Origin: Eudromia elegans
Taxonomy: Eukaryota; Chordata; Aves; Tinamiformes; Tinamidae
Length of the DNA: 64,000 nt
Direction: 5' to 3'
NCBI GenBank assembly: GCA_003342815.1
Contig: PTEX01000060.1
Coordinates: 942,244-1,006,243, forward strand
Shown here: one piece after another, positions 39,563-51,653 of the stretch
How the letters are laid out: each line of letters opens with the position of its first letter
How positions within the stretch are numbered: position 1 is the stretch's first letter
The notes under the pieces: model-generated
The model's database searches: none
What the model was told of the DNA's origin: nothing
The model's input: only the letters and a program-made list of their open reading frames with translations
Position numbers and translations under genes: made by a program

Positions 39563-42204
39563 TGGTTAAAGGAGATGACAGTGTGCTCTACTGACCGCTG
39601 AATGAAGAGCCTCTGCTATTTTGGGGCATAAACTAACTGATTTATGCATTGGTCAGGTGTCTCTCTTTTTCAAGTTCTGAAGGAAATGTGGTAGTCACTC
39701 ACTGGACATATGTGTAATGATAGGAGTCAAAAAAACCTGGCCCATGACTTGCTATATTGTGGAGAAGACGACACAGACCAGCAAAGTTAATGACTAGACT
39801 AAGCCAGTGATCATATCCATTAGTCCTATCTAGTCTTTTATTAATGGTTTGGAGTCTTGTTTCTCATTGCAAGCACATCTAGTTTGAGTCTGTAGATTGG
39901 ATTCCCTCCTTTTCCTCCAAAACCTCCTTATGTCTGGCTGCCATTGCCAGAATGACCGTTTTGTGGGTGTTCCTGGAGGCCAATGTAGACCACTACTTAG
40001 TGACTATATAAATATCTGTACACTCGGTGGAGCCTGGCTGATTTGCTCTCTGTTGCTGCTGATAGCCCAGAGCTCCAATATACTGAAATAAGGTCAATAT
40101 CTTAATTCAGGAGCTGACTTCTGTTGCTAAGAGATTTGGTGCATGGTGTATTAGGGAGTTTATTGCTTGTTTGTTTTTTTTCCCTCCTATTATTGTCTCA
40201 CAATTTGAAGTCTGAATGCTTTTTTTGAATGTTCCAAATCCTTCTGAATTGTGTTCAGTAGAACTGGAGTAGTACTCAGGAGGTGTGAGATAGCTTTCCG
40301 TTGTATTGACTTTGGGCAAATTACTTAGCTGCTTTGTGCCTCTGTTTCCCAATATGCAAAAATGGTTCTGATCTTCTTTAAAAGCAATTTGAAAGCTAGT
40401 AACAATATGTGCTGTAGTAGATCTGGGCACTATATCTCTTTCACTTCCTGGATTGAATTGATTTGACTTGTCTGATGATGGGAAAGCATCAGGAAATTTA
40501 TAAAGTCAATTGATACACTGGCAGCTGAATATGGAGTCTCCTACCAGACTCTACAGTGTCTGTGTGGGAATTCCTGCCAGAAAGCATAAAGGTTTATAGG
40601 ATTCAGAGGAGCTGTTGTGTCTGTTCTCCACTGAAGAAAGACATGGGTGCAAGAGAGCAGCCAAGAGGTCTATCCCAGTTAATGCGGTTAAAATAGATCT
40701 TGTAGTTAAGGAAGGGTTAGGAGTGGGCTTACCTGATTCAGCCTATGAGAAATCTTTCCCTAGATCTAGCAGTGGTCAAAGTTTCGTGCTTTAGCTCTTG
40801 TTTACTTCCACTACAAGATGGTAAGACTACACTGTAAAACCTCAAGTTAAACTTGCTATTACTCTTAATAGACTCACTCTCAAGAAGAGTGGATTTTCAT
40901 TCATTATTGCTATTTTACTTGAGAAAAACTCTAGTGAAATCAACACTTTTGTAAAATCAAGATCATCTGCATTCTAATCCACATTTCCTTTTGATTCCAA
41001 TCTGGCTGTTCCTACATGACGAATTACGGAGAATGCCTATGATGCCTTGGTCAAAATAAGCCAGGATTGGAATTATCCTTAATTTTCAGACGCTGTATTT
41101 CTCATAAAGTATTGAGGAGAGCTGACAAGCAAATCTGTGTCAAAATGTTTCTCACCATGCAGAAAAAGGCTTTGCAGAAGTGATTAAAGTTTTCATACTC
41201 ATTTTTCAAATAATTTGAATGAAAAGATGTAGAATTTAGTTTTCTTTGATTAAAAATTGAAAAATAAAACAAAAACAATCATCACATTCCTAAAATAGGG
41301 AAAAGATAAAATAGATAAGATTTTTAGATTATTCATTCTTGAGTAAAATCAAATTAGAGAAAAAGTTATGAAAAGAAACAGATGCCTTAAAGAAATATGT
41401 CAATCCTTTTCTTAAGAAGAAATATATAATACAAAAATATATAGGAACACTTTCGGTTTTCTATAAATTTCAACAAGTTTGAGGAAAAAATTATATTTTC
41501 ATGTAATGCTACTTTTTTTTTTCATGAAAGTCAAATACCTTTTCTTTCAATTCATCTTCTTCAACATGTCCCAAGCTTTGTACTTTAATTAGCTTTTAAT
41601 TGAAATAGAGCAATACCTATGCAGTGTTTTCCACAAAAGACCATAAAATTTTTCATCTCCAACTACCCACTGAGGAGAAAAATTCTTCTATGAAATTAAT
41701 TCTGTTCTTTTAATTGCTTTAGCACTTATCTAACTTTAAAACTATCTATCTGAAGCAACTTTTCTGATGGAAAAGACATTTTCCTGCTGGTGAAAAGAGT
41801 TTCCCTAAACTTTTCTAGATTCTAGAAGTTTTGAATATATATTTTTTTCTTTTTAATTTTTGCTTCCACCTTTCCCAGATAAATAATGAGCTTTAATTAT
41901 AACCTGGAACTGAGCAGTGAAATGACACCTGCTGAGAATGCTACAAACATTTTCGATATTGCATGTGGAGGATGAATTTAAAAGCAGTGCTATGTCGATA
42001 GCGAGTGCCTGCCATCTCTGACTGACTTGTTGGGAAATCTGACAATAATGGTGGTGCCTCCAGCTATCGCTTTGAATCCTCTGCAAAATATGGAGAAGAC
42101 ATTGATTGTCACATTTGCAAAATAAAGTATCCCACCATTATGCATGTTCGACAGGTAAAGAATACATTAGGAATAAAAACCCCACGATGCTGTTAGAAAT
42201 ATAA
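39563..42204. other. Unique DNA, strongly AT-rich near 41.2-41.9 kb
   Basis: Contains one MIR core listed separately. The 41220-41860 part is very A+T-rich with no open frame of note. No other element recognised. Confidence 0.55.
40285..40385 (+). mobile_element. MIR-type SINE core
   Basis: ACTTTGGGCAAATTACTTAG, then CTGCTTTGTGCCTCTGTTTC, then CCAATATGCAAAAATGG is a close match to the MIR core (CTTGGGCAAGTCACTTAACC, TCTGTGCCTCAGTTTCC, CATCTGTAAAATGG). Plus strand. The head is not resolved. Confidence 0.8.
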
Positions 42205-42272
42205 CAGGTTAGATCCTCAGCACCTGGCAGTAGACTTCAGTGAAGTTACACCCACTTATATCTCCTTCTGTT
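42205..42272. repeat. Fragment resembling a sauropsid palindromic interspersed repeat
   Basis: The words TTAGATCCTCAGC, GACTTCAGTGAAGTTACACC and CACTTATATC follow each other. They resemble one arm of an abundant sauropsid repeat in which 'GATCCTCAGCTGGTGTAAAT' is joined by 'CCATTGAAGTCAATGG' to its own complement. Only one arm and the centre are discernible here. The assignment is from memory of the pattern and is tentative. Confidence 0.38.
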
Positions 42273-42593
42273 TTTCAGCACTACATTATAGGTTTAATAG
42301 AAGAAGGCAGCTCTAAACCTCTTAAGCTTGTCAGAAACTTTCACTGTTTTCTATTTGTTTTCTTTTCTCATCCGTTTCCCCTCTGAAGAGTGAAGAACAG
42401 CAGTGCTAAAGGCTGAACTGCTTCCAAACTTCAGGTTCCGTAAGAAGCCCAAAGAGCCTTGGTTAGGATTCCTGATTGACTTCATTGCTAGTCATGCTCT
42501 CTTTACATATCACTTAGGTTCCTAGAGCAATGCATTTTAAAAAAATGCCTTTCTACTTTGTCCTTCTTTTTGCATCCTCTGAAATCACACATT

Positions 42594-42910
42594 TGTGGGT
42601 GTATTCAGGAGCAGGAGTCCCTGAGATGGTGAACCAAAGACCTTTACTGAAGCAGTACCGTGGCTTATATATCCTTGGACAAACGAAACCCGCACCCTCT
42701 CCATGAGATGCTCACAGGGCAACCACAAGCTCTACGAGCAACTGCTAACCAATCATTGTGAGCCCCAAATGCCTTTATCCAATCATGTCAAAGGGCACCC
42801 CTTAACCTATCAGATTTTTCCCGTAAGGGGATTTCCACCCTTTTAGTTTCTCTTTTCATCTTGCACAAGTTGACCCAGAGTTGACCCTGGGCTCTACAGA
42901 GCCCTATACA
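42594..42910 (-). mobile_element. Solo LTR of an endogenous retrovirus, fossil
   Basis: A block of about 305-317 bp begins TGTGGGTG and ends in ACA at 42898 or 42910. Read on the minus strand it has LTR organisation: TGT start, a TATA-like element (complement of 42662-42674), an AGTAAA polyadenylation-like hexamer (complement of 42643-42648) a short distance downstream, and a U5-like end terminating in ACCCACA. The short TATA-to-polyA distance resembles LTRs with a very short R region. No internal retroviral sequence adjoins it, so it is most simply a solo LTR left by recombination. A clear target duplication is not visible, and the left end of U3 is ambiguous between two TGT positions. Family unassigned (ERVK-like or ERV1-like). 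It appears younger than the surrounding SINEs. Confidence 0.75.
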
Positions 42911-44099
42911 CACTCGCTTCTAAAAACTATCATGCTGGATTAAACCACTGGATCAACATATTTTAAAAAATATACTAAAAAAGCTATATTTTAAAAAATA
43001 GCTCAAAATTTAAAACATGTGAGCTTTTATGGAATAATCTACAAGATGCAGGAGCAGACAGATATGCCTTTATTGACCGTTAGAGGTGTCTTGCTTACAC
43101 CCTGAAATACCAGATTTTATTGTATGAGCTTGTCTGGCAACACATGTTACTAGTTAGCATTAATTTACCCAACCTTCTTAAAAAATCTGCACACAATGTT
43201 TGAATTGCCAATCTCCTGTATCAGTAAATTCCGGAAGGAAACCTGTAGGTCATTCTCCCTATTCCTCTTAAACTTAGTGCTGTGGAATAGAGGTAAGGAG
43301 AGAAAGTGATCAGTTCCCGTAGCTTTCATACTCTGAATATCTCCCCTTCCTTTAATTTCCTCCTTTCTGGATGGATACATTTAAGTCATTCTCATCCCAA
43401 ATTTTTAAAACATTTTTATTACCTTCATTGCCTCTTTGTGGTCTGTGCTGTTTGTTTTTTAGGGGTTTAGGGCCCTGCAGGATTGCAAGAGTAATCTCAT
43501 TACCTCAGCCTTCTTCACAAGTATTCTTTAGACACTTTCTATCAGCAGTCAACTGCAATGCAGGTTTTCAGAGGCTTTGCTTTCATCAAAGGCTTTCAAT
43601 GAGCCTTCTGCAGAGCACTCCTAGCTGTGAGGAGCTGATTGTCTCAGTGCCTGCAAATGGTATGTGCACCCTGGGAGTCCAGGAACTTCACGCTCCATCC
43701 AGGAAGCTAGATATTTAATATTTAAAAAGAAATATCTTCACAGAAGCCTCTCCATCTCTCATTTTCATCCAACTAGATCCAAGGCAAAAATTTCAGCTGA
43801 CAGTTCAGTTTCAACTGATAGTTCAGGTTATTTGCAAAGAGGGAACTTGACGCTGTTCCCATCAGAGAACAAGGCCTTTACTCAATGGCCAACATGGGCA
43901 GCGATGTGTGAAACATGAAAGGAAAGATTGGAAGGATAAGAAGAGCCATGAGCAAACACTGAACTCAGATAAGTATCAGGAAGTCAAATGTGGAGAAGAG
44001 TAATGAGAAATCTCCTTGCTAAGACTAATCACTTCAAAGGTCAGTGGTTTCCTCAACCAGAGCTTATTGAAGACATCTATGCCACTGTCTGAAAAATTG

Positions 44100-44960
44100 T
44101 CTACTTTAAATGCATTTGGTCTTGATTTCCAAAGAGTGACAGAGGTTTTCCAGCTGGGATGCAGCAGTTAGCAGTCATGTTTTAGCTGTTAGACTGGATT
44201 AAATGGGTGTCTGCCTTTAAAAGCTTAGGGGCGAAGATGAGGCAGATTCCTCCTGTGGTCCGGGTACAAAGCTGTTTCCCTGGTATGACTTTTAAATTTA
44301 TCTTGTTTTGTTGAATGGTTGAAGCATTTGTGTTAAAAGTCATTGTGCTCTCTTGAAAAGCAGATGAGCATCTTACTGTGCTGGCGTATTGCTGGAGGAA
44401 ATTCTGCTATTATCCAGGCATGAGGTGAACCAGGTAATGCCAGGAGTGCTGTATCTTAAGTCCTGATAAGCTCTGGGCTTCTGAATTGCCTTCTCTCTTG
44501 AAAAGCTTTTAGCAACATTCAGATTGCAAGAGCTGGTGCTGTTGCACAGACAGATTTGTTTGAAAGGTGGTGTTTCTTTTTCTTTTATAAGCCAGGGGAG
44601 GCTAATTCATCTTGGCTCACTGTAGCCCTCTGCACCGTCTGTGCTGCTTGCATATTAAGCAGTTGGTTTGATATACCTAGCATTCCAGAACTTCTGCTTG
44701 GAAAGTAGATTTTCTTTTCCTTCCTTCACTCCTGTTTACTTGAACGGACTAACATACAGGGTCAAAGCAGGGATCATCACAGGTTTAAATCAGGCTTCCA
44801 GGGTTCCTAGGCCAAGCCAAACTTGGCACTAGATGAAATACAGCCAAAATGCAACTCATTGTTATCACTCGGTGATCTGACCTGCATGCCAAATCAAAAT
44901 GAGGTAATGGGCTTATAATGGCACCCAATCAGCACGACCTCTAGCATGGCTTCATCTGGA
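44100..44960. promoter_or_regulatory. Second candidate conserved non-coding block
   Basis: A complex, repeat-free stretch with balanced base composition compared with its AT-rich flanks. It contains E-box-like CAGCTG and CAGATG words, GGCTAATTCATCTTGGCTC near 44600 and a GCATATTAAGC core near 44650. No coding frame is evident. The call rests only on sequence texture, so unique DNA without function is a full alternative. Confidence 0.25.
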
Positions 44961-45467
44961 CTGTTTTTCTTATATAGTAAGCTCCTCAATGAAGATCCAA
45001 AAGAATTTTATGAGTAAATGGATAGTTTGATCGCAGTATATTTACTTAACCATTTATATAGAAAAAACTTAATATGATTAGGTCAGAAAAATAAGTTTAA
45101 AAGGGTATATAAGCAACTCTTTCCCCACCCACTTTGGTATGCTTCCAAGCTAGCTTTGAAGCGCTTCAATGACTTTCCAAGTTGTAGTAAATATTGCACT
45201 GTCTCCACTGGTCTCTAGAATTTTTATTTTCCATCACCACAGAGACAAGAATATGTCTGTTTCTTTTTCCTCTCAGGAATCTCTTGATGTTTATTAAACA
45301 CCTAGTTCACAGCTCCTTGCTGTGTTCATCTCTCTCTGTCCCCACCTGAAAATGCTCTGTTCTCAGGCATATTGAAATTCTTCCAGCAGAAGGAACAATC
45401 TTCATCTTCCTAGAATATAGTTTGTCCTCTCACTTTTTCTTAACAGAAGATAGTCCAGAAAATAACC

Positions 45468-45508
45468 CTCTCCTCTCCTCTCCTCTCCTCTCCTCTCCTC
45501 TCCTCTCC
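45468..45508. repeat. (TCCTC)n pentamer microsatellite, left of gap
   Basis: Perfect five-base units of pyrimidine up to the start of an assembly gap. Confidence 0.99.
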
Positions 45509-45656
45509 NNNNNNNNNNNNNNNNNNNNNNNNNNNNNNNNNNNNNNNNNNNNNNNNNNNNNNNNNNNNNNNNNNNNNNNNNNNNNNNNNNNNNNNNNNNN
45601 NNNNNNNNNNNNNNNNNNNNNNNNNNNNNNNNNNNNNNNNNNNNNNNNNNNNNNNN
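45509..45656. other. Assembly gap of 148 N
   Basis: Undetermined bases. The repeat unit is a pentamer on the left and a CTCTCC hexamer on the right, so the gap hides the change of unit. Confidence 1.
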
Positions 45657-45702
45657 CTCTCCCTCTCCCTCTCCCTCTCCCTCTCTCTCTCTCTCTCCTC
45701 CT
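45657..45702. repeat. (CTCTCC)n then (CT)n microsatellite, right of gap
   Basis: About four hexamer units, then a CT dinucleotide run, then CTCCTC before unique sequence. Confidence 0.99.
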
Positions 45703-48134
45703 CATTTCTTTATTAAATCCATCACGGAGAAAAACTTACCTTGTTTTTAGTTTCTAAGCATTTCCTTCAGTTAAAGATGAAAGACAATTACAAAACAGCA
45801 AGTGAAACAGAAGTTAACATAGCGATCAAACTGCCAGGTGATCCTCCTGGTAGTAAGAAAACATTAGAATGAATTTTTTTTTTTAGTGATTTTACTTGCA
45901 TTACTTTTACTGCTGTGAAATTCTCTTGCTGAGGCCAGACATAAATGATACTTCTGTTGTTTTGTTTTTCAAAAGAAACAAATCCAAACAGCGTTTTCCA
46001 GTCCTATAAAAGCAGCAGAGTAGAAACTCCTGTGGCTTTTGACCCTACAGATATGTTGAATACATATAATTAGAATGAGACCTATGATCTAGAGAGTGCA
46101 ATTTTTCTAGGCTGTCCATTGTATTTCTTCTACAGATTGCTTCTTGGTTTGAATGTGTGTCCTCAGCTCTAACCTCCCAACCTGTGGCTGTTTTGTTTCA
46201 GATGATGTCATAGCACTCATAGAAAAGAACACACAGGAAAACAAGTCCATTGGAAAAAAATAAAAAAATGGAATTTCACAAATACATTTAATGAATTTAT
46301 TATCTAATTTTTCTCAAAATATCTATCAGCCCAAGAACTTGATCAGAAATGTGCTCCATAATTTTATTATTCATGCTACAGACAAAAGTGATTTTTTAAC
46401 CTTAATCTTTCCTACTCTGTTATAATTGCAATTTTGTGCTATTTCTAGTTGTAAAAACAAGACAAGATGTTTGGTTCTGTAGCTACCTGCAGTGATTAAT
46501 TATCAGTTGATTTTCATGGAAAATCTTTAAAAAGATCAAGTCTCAGCTTTAAGGACAACATGTGCCTCTTATATTTTTATAGAAAAAGGAAGCACTAATA
46601 GGACCAGATTTCAATTTGAGGAACCTAATCGAGACATGACTTATGAGAGTGTCGAGCAAAAGTTACTCTAGTAAAGTCAAAGGAGATCAGGGAAAATTGG
46701 TCTAGTTAAATGAGTGTGATACCAAGAACTTTTCACAGAAGTCAAAACTTTTTAGAGAACAATGTTCTGAAAACCCTATAAACCCTAGTGTGTAGTTCTA
46801 TAGGAACTGCAGCTCTCAATTCTTTGACTGTTACCCTGGGCCACTTTTTCACTACATCTCCGAACTGGCAAAACTGCTCTTAGTAGTTTGGCCGTCTGGT
46901 CAGACCAATTTTGTGAGCTAACAGGTATGAATGAACAATGACTTAAACAAGAACAATATTCCTCTTAGAATTACAAAAATTACTCAGCATGCTTATTTAA
47001 ACTCCAATAACTGAACACTAAAGCATACAATATAAGTTCATGATGCTCTCAGAGAAGTAGCCTAAACCCCTGCACACAATGTCTCCAGAAGCTATGAAGG
47101 CCTTCCTAAGAACATTCTTGTTAGAAGGGGTTGTGTGCAAGCAGAGGGCTGCATAATAGAATAACAGACAATCAAATTCCAGCAACTTCAATTGGCTTTT
47201 GGAATGCAAATTTCAACTGTCAAATCTTAATTAAAAACTACCAGTCAGCACTATTTAAAAAGTGGAAGAAAACTAAGTGGTAGGTTCTTGCGGAAAACGT
47301 GCAAGTTGCATACTAAAAGAAGTAGGTAATGTGACAGGTATATAATTATCATCTCATCAAGCGAAGGACAAGAAGCAGTCTACTGATCCCAAAGAAGTGG
47401 AGCTTCATCAGTGTACAGTGTGGCAAGGAGTTCTTCAGGCAGAGTTAATTTATCATTCTGTTTATTTCTAAAGACATCTCCTTCATGCCAGACTTCTATG
47501 AACCTTCAAAAATCATGGCATATGTAGGGTTGAGTTCTTAAACAAAGAGGTTAGCATGAACACAAGTGCTTGTGCTTCATGCATCAGTTAAGGATGAGTT
47601 TGAGACACAATGTTTTGTTCAGGTGTTTGGCAGCTTTTATTTGGTCTCACATCACTGTTCTACAAACTCTCATTCAACAGAGAGCTACAAAAGGGATGAA
47701 TCAAAGACCAGCTGAAGCCAGTAATCTGAAGCCAAGAATTTTCTTGGTCTTCTGTAAGATAAAAATCAACAAGGGAGATTTTCAAATGTTAGTAAATCAT
47801 GAAAGTTCTGAGAAGCAGATCTTTTTTTTTCTACCTAGATACACCTTTCTGGACTTGAGGCTATGATATTAACACTATAAGACTTAATAATACAGTCTTT
47901 TCCCCCATGTTTCCTACACCACAAAATTATGTTTACAGTCTATTCTTCCTTGTATGTCTGTGTGTGTAAAGGTGAGAAAGTATGTGCTTGCATGGTCCCT
48001 GTGTTATAAGCCTGGTTGCAGAAAGTGAAGAAACTTTGCAAAGTGTCACTGATGGCTCTTGAGGAATATTTTAGGAAAATGGTGCCAAGTCTAACTTTGA
48101 ATTTCCTGATTTTGTCAGCTTAAGTCAGACTGTG

Positions 48135-48153
48135 AAAAAAAAAAAAAAAAAAA
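48135..48153. repeat. A19 homopolymer
   Basis: Uninterrupted A run followed by GAAAAAATC. The flanks are unique as far as I can see. Confidence 0.97.
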
Positions 48154-48488
48154 GAAAAAATCACTTTTATATTTAACGTGAGAATTTGGCTAAGTAGGCT
48201 TAACAATCAAAGCTCAGTTTATAAAATGACATCGTGCTAAATGAACCTTCCTTCTCTCTACCTTGTTAGAAAATGATATCGTTAATCTGTAGAAATGGAA
48301 GGTTATGGAATATTGGAATATCCAGTCCTCTGCATATATATCAGTACTAAAGAGGGATAGTATATTAACTATCCAGATATCTATCAGGAAAAAAAAAAAA
48401 TGTCTGTTTAGTTGCTTTTCACATGTCTGTAATTTATATCTTGCAGGCACAGTCTGAGCCAATAGCAATAAATAAAAATGGCATTATT

Positions 48489-48776
48489 TTAGTTAATTGT
48501 TGTCAGGGTCATAAATGCAGGATAGGCCATGATGATAGTCTCTCCTAGTGCCTTCTCTTTCCATATACAATCCAAGGCCCCTGTTTCAGCCCAGGATCCT
48601 TCCACCTCCACCTGTCTGGCCTCTGGGCCATCAGGGCAACCAGGACCCTCTTTTCCCACATCATGATCACACTCATCTCTGACCTCCCCATCCCTTAGGG
48701 AGCAGCTGGCTCTTGCTGCTCCTTGACACTTATAGTACAAAATCAATGCTTCAAACCTCAAGTAAATTATATGCAT
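48489..48776 (-). other. GC-richer patch with unrecognised 95-codon open frame
   Basis: The patch 48550-48720 has clearly more G+C than the AT-rich flanks. The minus-strand frame reads, in part, CSLRDGEVRDECDHDVGKEG and CPDGPEARQVEVEGSWAETG, a polar, acidic composition unlike the usual AT-derived chance frames here. I do not recognise the sequence. It has no obvious splice sites, Kozak context or conserved motif. It could be a worn fragment of a transposable-element frame, an unannotated exon piece, or chance. No function is claimed. Confidence 0.2.
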
Positions 48777-49505
48777 TTTACTATATGCTCATTTGGGAGG
48801 GTGGAGGAAGATGGAGGTAAAATGAAGCATTTTGTAATTGCTGTCACCTCATGTTTGTCATCAAATATCTTTATATCTTTGTCATTTGCCTTAGAAAGTA
48901 TTTATCAATTTCAAATAAAACAGGATGGGATTAATGTCAGCTCTTCTTTGGTGTAAATTGAGACTATTCATGGAGACAGATCTTTTCTTGTTGCTATCAG
49001 CATTGAGTGTAATGATTTCAAAACTCTCAAAAATCAAAATAAATGAAATTCCACAAAAGGTTATATGCAAATACCACCCTATAGGTTAGTAAGTAGCACT
49101 GAATTCCCACTTGTTAGAAAGGTAAATAAAATCAAGGAGTCTCTAACAGATACATTATTTCATTATGTGTCAGTTAAAGCACAGTTTGAATTCTAAACAG
49201 AAATCAGGAATGGCACCTGCCAATGCTTGTTGAGCTGTTTTTTTTTCTTTTCTCAAGTTCATAATTTGAAATCTTAAGAACTGGCATAACAGTCCTTCAA
49301 GTCTTTTGAATAATTTTACTCTCTGAAAGTCTCTTGAGAAACTTATATTCTACATTCACCAATACACTAATTTTTTCTCCATTTTGTGTCTTCTTTTCCT
49401 GAGATGTCAGCTGCTATATTGCAAAAACTTTGGAAAGTCTCCTCCTGAATTCATGCAATCTCGTTGTCCTATTTTATAACATGTGTTAAACTCCCTGATG
49501 GCTAC

Positions 49506-49527
49506 AAAAAAAAAAAAAAAAAAAAAA
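49506..49527. repeat. A22 homopolymer
   Basis: Uninterrupted A run of 22. No retroposon body or target duplication was found around it. Confidence 0.98.
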
Positions 49528-51333
49528 TCAGGCAACTGATCAGCTCAGCTTAGCTTCCTGCAGGCCAAATCATTATCACTTGGTATGGAGTGTGTTGACC
49601 AGTCTGGTGGGATTCATGTGATGTGACATGCTTGTAAATTAGACCGAAAATTCATCTGTTACTTAAAAATGCCTATTTCTTTCTTCTCTCTATAATGGAA
49701 GTGAAGATGACTAGTTCAAATGGGCATGATTATATTCCAGACCTCTGAAGTTAGATGAGGTGAATCCTATGCTTAATTCTCTTCTATTTTTTTTCTTCAA
49801 ATTCTGCTCTGCCAGCATCAATCGCAGTGGCTTTCAAATCAGCAGATATCCTTGACCTCTGTGGGCATGGCAAGAGCTGCCAGATGTGTCCTGGATAAAT
49901 GGGAAAGACAACAGGATCCCTTTCACCTCCACATTTTCACATGTAATATCCTCTATCTGGTTGTTTTTATTATAGTATTGAATTAGGTGGAAATTCAGAT
50001 GTTTACAATAAAAATTCTGCTGAAACCACCTCTCAAACTATTCATTAAATGTTTCTTGAAACAAATTCTCTGTAAAAATATCATTTAGTGTCTATCACTT
50101 CAGCATGTAAGGTAGAAAGGATGAATGTATAAATGTATTTATGCATAAATGCATAAATGTCAGGTCCTACCCACACTTAACTCACACAGGAGCTTTTTTT
50201 TTTCCTGAAATTTTTTCAGTACTTTCCAACCAATTCATTTTCTTACATACTTTTTTCCCAAAAATTCCCATTAGAGACTCAGAAAAAGTAGAACACACTA
50301 GATGTTATAAATATATGGGTCTTTTTTCTATCTATTATATATTGTGAATACTTCTTTTCACTGACTTTTTAGAAGGCAAGGGTCTGGCAATGGTGAGCGG
50401 CACTGAACTGGATCACTTAGACTCTTAGATGATATGACGGTGAAGACAACTAAGCTATGAAGACAAGAAACTATAATCACATACAGTCCATCATTTTCAT
50501 ATGCTGGATGTAGTGGGATTTTGAGATCTATGTAAAGACAATTTGTAGTCTATACAGAAAAAGAAAAAAAAAAGAGAAAAACTAACTTTTCAAACATTAT
50601 TAAATCACTTTTTTAGATTATTAAATTACTTTTTCTTTGTATTGAACTGTTAGTGAAAAGTGAATTGCAGGCTTCTCAATCAGGAAGAAATTAATTCCCC
50701 AGAGGCCTTTTTGAAAAATGTCTCCATTGTGGGAGTCTTTAGGATTGAATATGAGGCGAACAGTATCCCTGAGGAAAGAACATGCAATAAGAGGATTTGC
50801 ATGTGAGAGTGCAAATAGGAAGGATTTATGAGTGGTGTCATAATCCAAGCAGACAGGCGCTCAAAGAGAAAGACCTGCCTGTGTTAACCACAACTGATTT
50901 TTTTCTTAGTCAAGCTCTTCGTCACCTCTGGAAACTATGAAACAATCTGTATTTAGGTAGCGAAAGACCTGAGGGGAAGATAACAAAAATAAGACTGTGG
51001 TGTGATTTCTAGTTAATAAATTATATCTGGGATTTCCTTTTGGTACTGAGGACAAAGGAGATGTAATAACCCCCATTTAGCTTTTGTATGCTCTTCTTCT
51101 CCAAAACAGGTGGCCATATACTATTATTCTATAGAATCTTGCCCACAAATTTTTTGGAAGAACTCACCTTGCACGGATTAAAAATGTGTGGGGAAAAGTA
51201 TTAACACTGTAGATAAGCTGATTTTATAAGCCTGGGAATGGTTTCTGACACAATTCTGTTTATTAAAATGGCTGTAACTACAATTTATTTGTACAGTCAG
51301 TCTCAAATAGTTTCACTTACTAAAGAAAAATAA

Positions 51334-51378
51334 TCTCTCTCTTTTTCTCTCTCTCTTTCTCTTTTTTTTTTTTTTTTC
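51334..51378. repeat. CT-rich tract with T17 run
   Basis: CTCTCTCTTTTTCTCTCTCT followed by a T homopolymer. Low complexity. Confidence 0.95.
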
Positions 51379-51617
51379 TTCTCAGAGGAAGAGAAGATCA
51401 GCTTTGACTTCTTTTTTTTTGTCTGTTTATGCAAATTCTGCTATTTGTGGGTACTAGTCTGTGATGGGGACTCCAGAGAGATACCAAACTCAATGGATAA
51501 TAATCCAAGAAGCATTTCCAGTAGTGGAGGGAGTGCAGATTTCCTGAACTGACCTTGCTCATCTGCTAACCATTCTATGAGGAAGAAACTTACGGATTCA
51601 GATTTGTCCTTGAAAAT

Positions 51618-51653
51618 AATATTAACAATAATAATAATAATAATAGTAGTAAT
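51618..51653. repeat. (AAT)n microsatellite
   Basis: Imperfect AAT triplets (AACAATAATAATAATAATAA, then TAGTAGTAAT). On the minus strand they encode the isoleucine run inside the longest open frame of the window. Confidence 0.97.

Larger units (their letters stand above)
42911..48488. other. Unique DNA apart from listed microsatellite and candidate block
   Basis: A 115-codon plus-strand frame at 43371-43718 has no recognisable domain and no splice context I can support. The rest is AT-rich and unremarkable. Confidence 0.5.

Noticed and set aside
43371-43718. Plus-strand open frame of 115 codons as an exon
   Set aside because: No recognisable domain or signal peptide that stands out from chance, and no transcript features around it.
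49506-49527. A22 tract as a retroposon tail
   Set aside because: The upstream sequence does not resemble a SINE, LINE or mRNA that I recognise, and no flanking duplication is visible.
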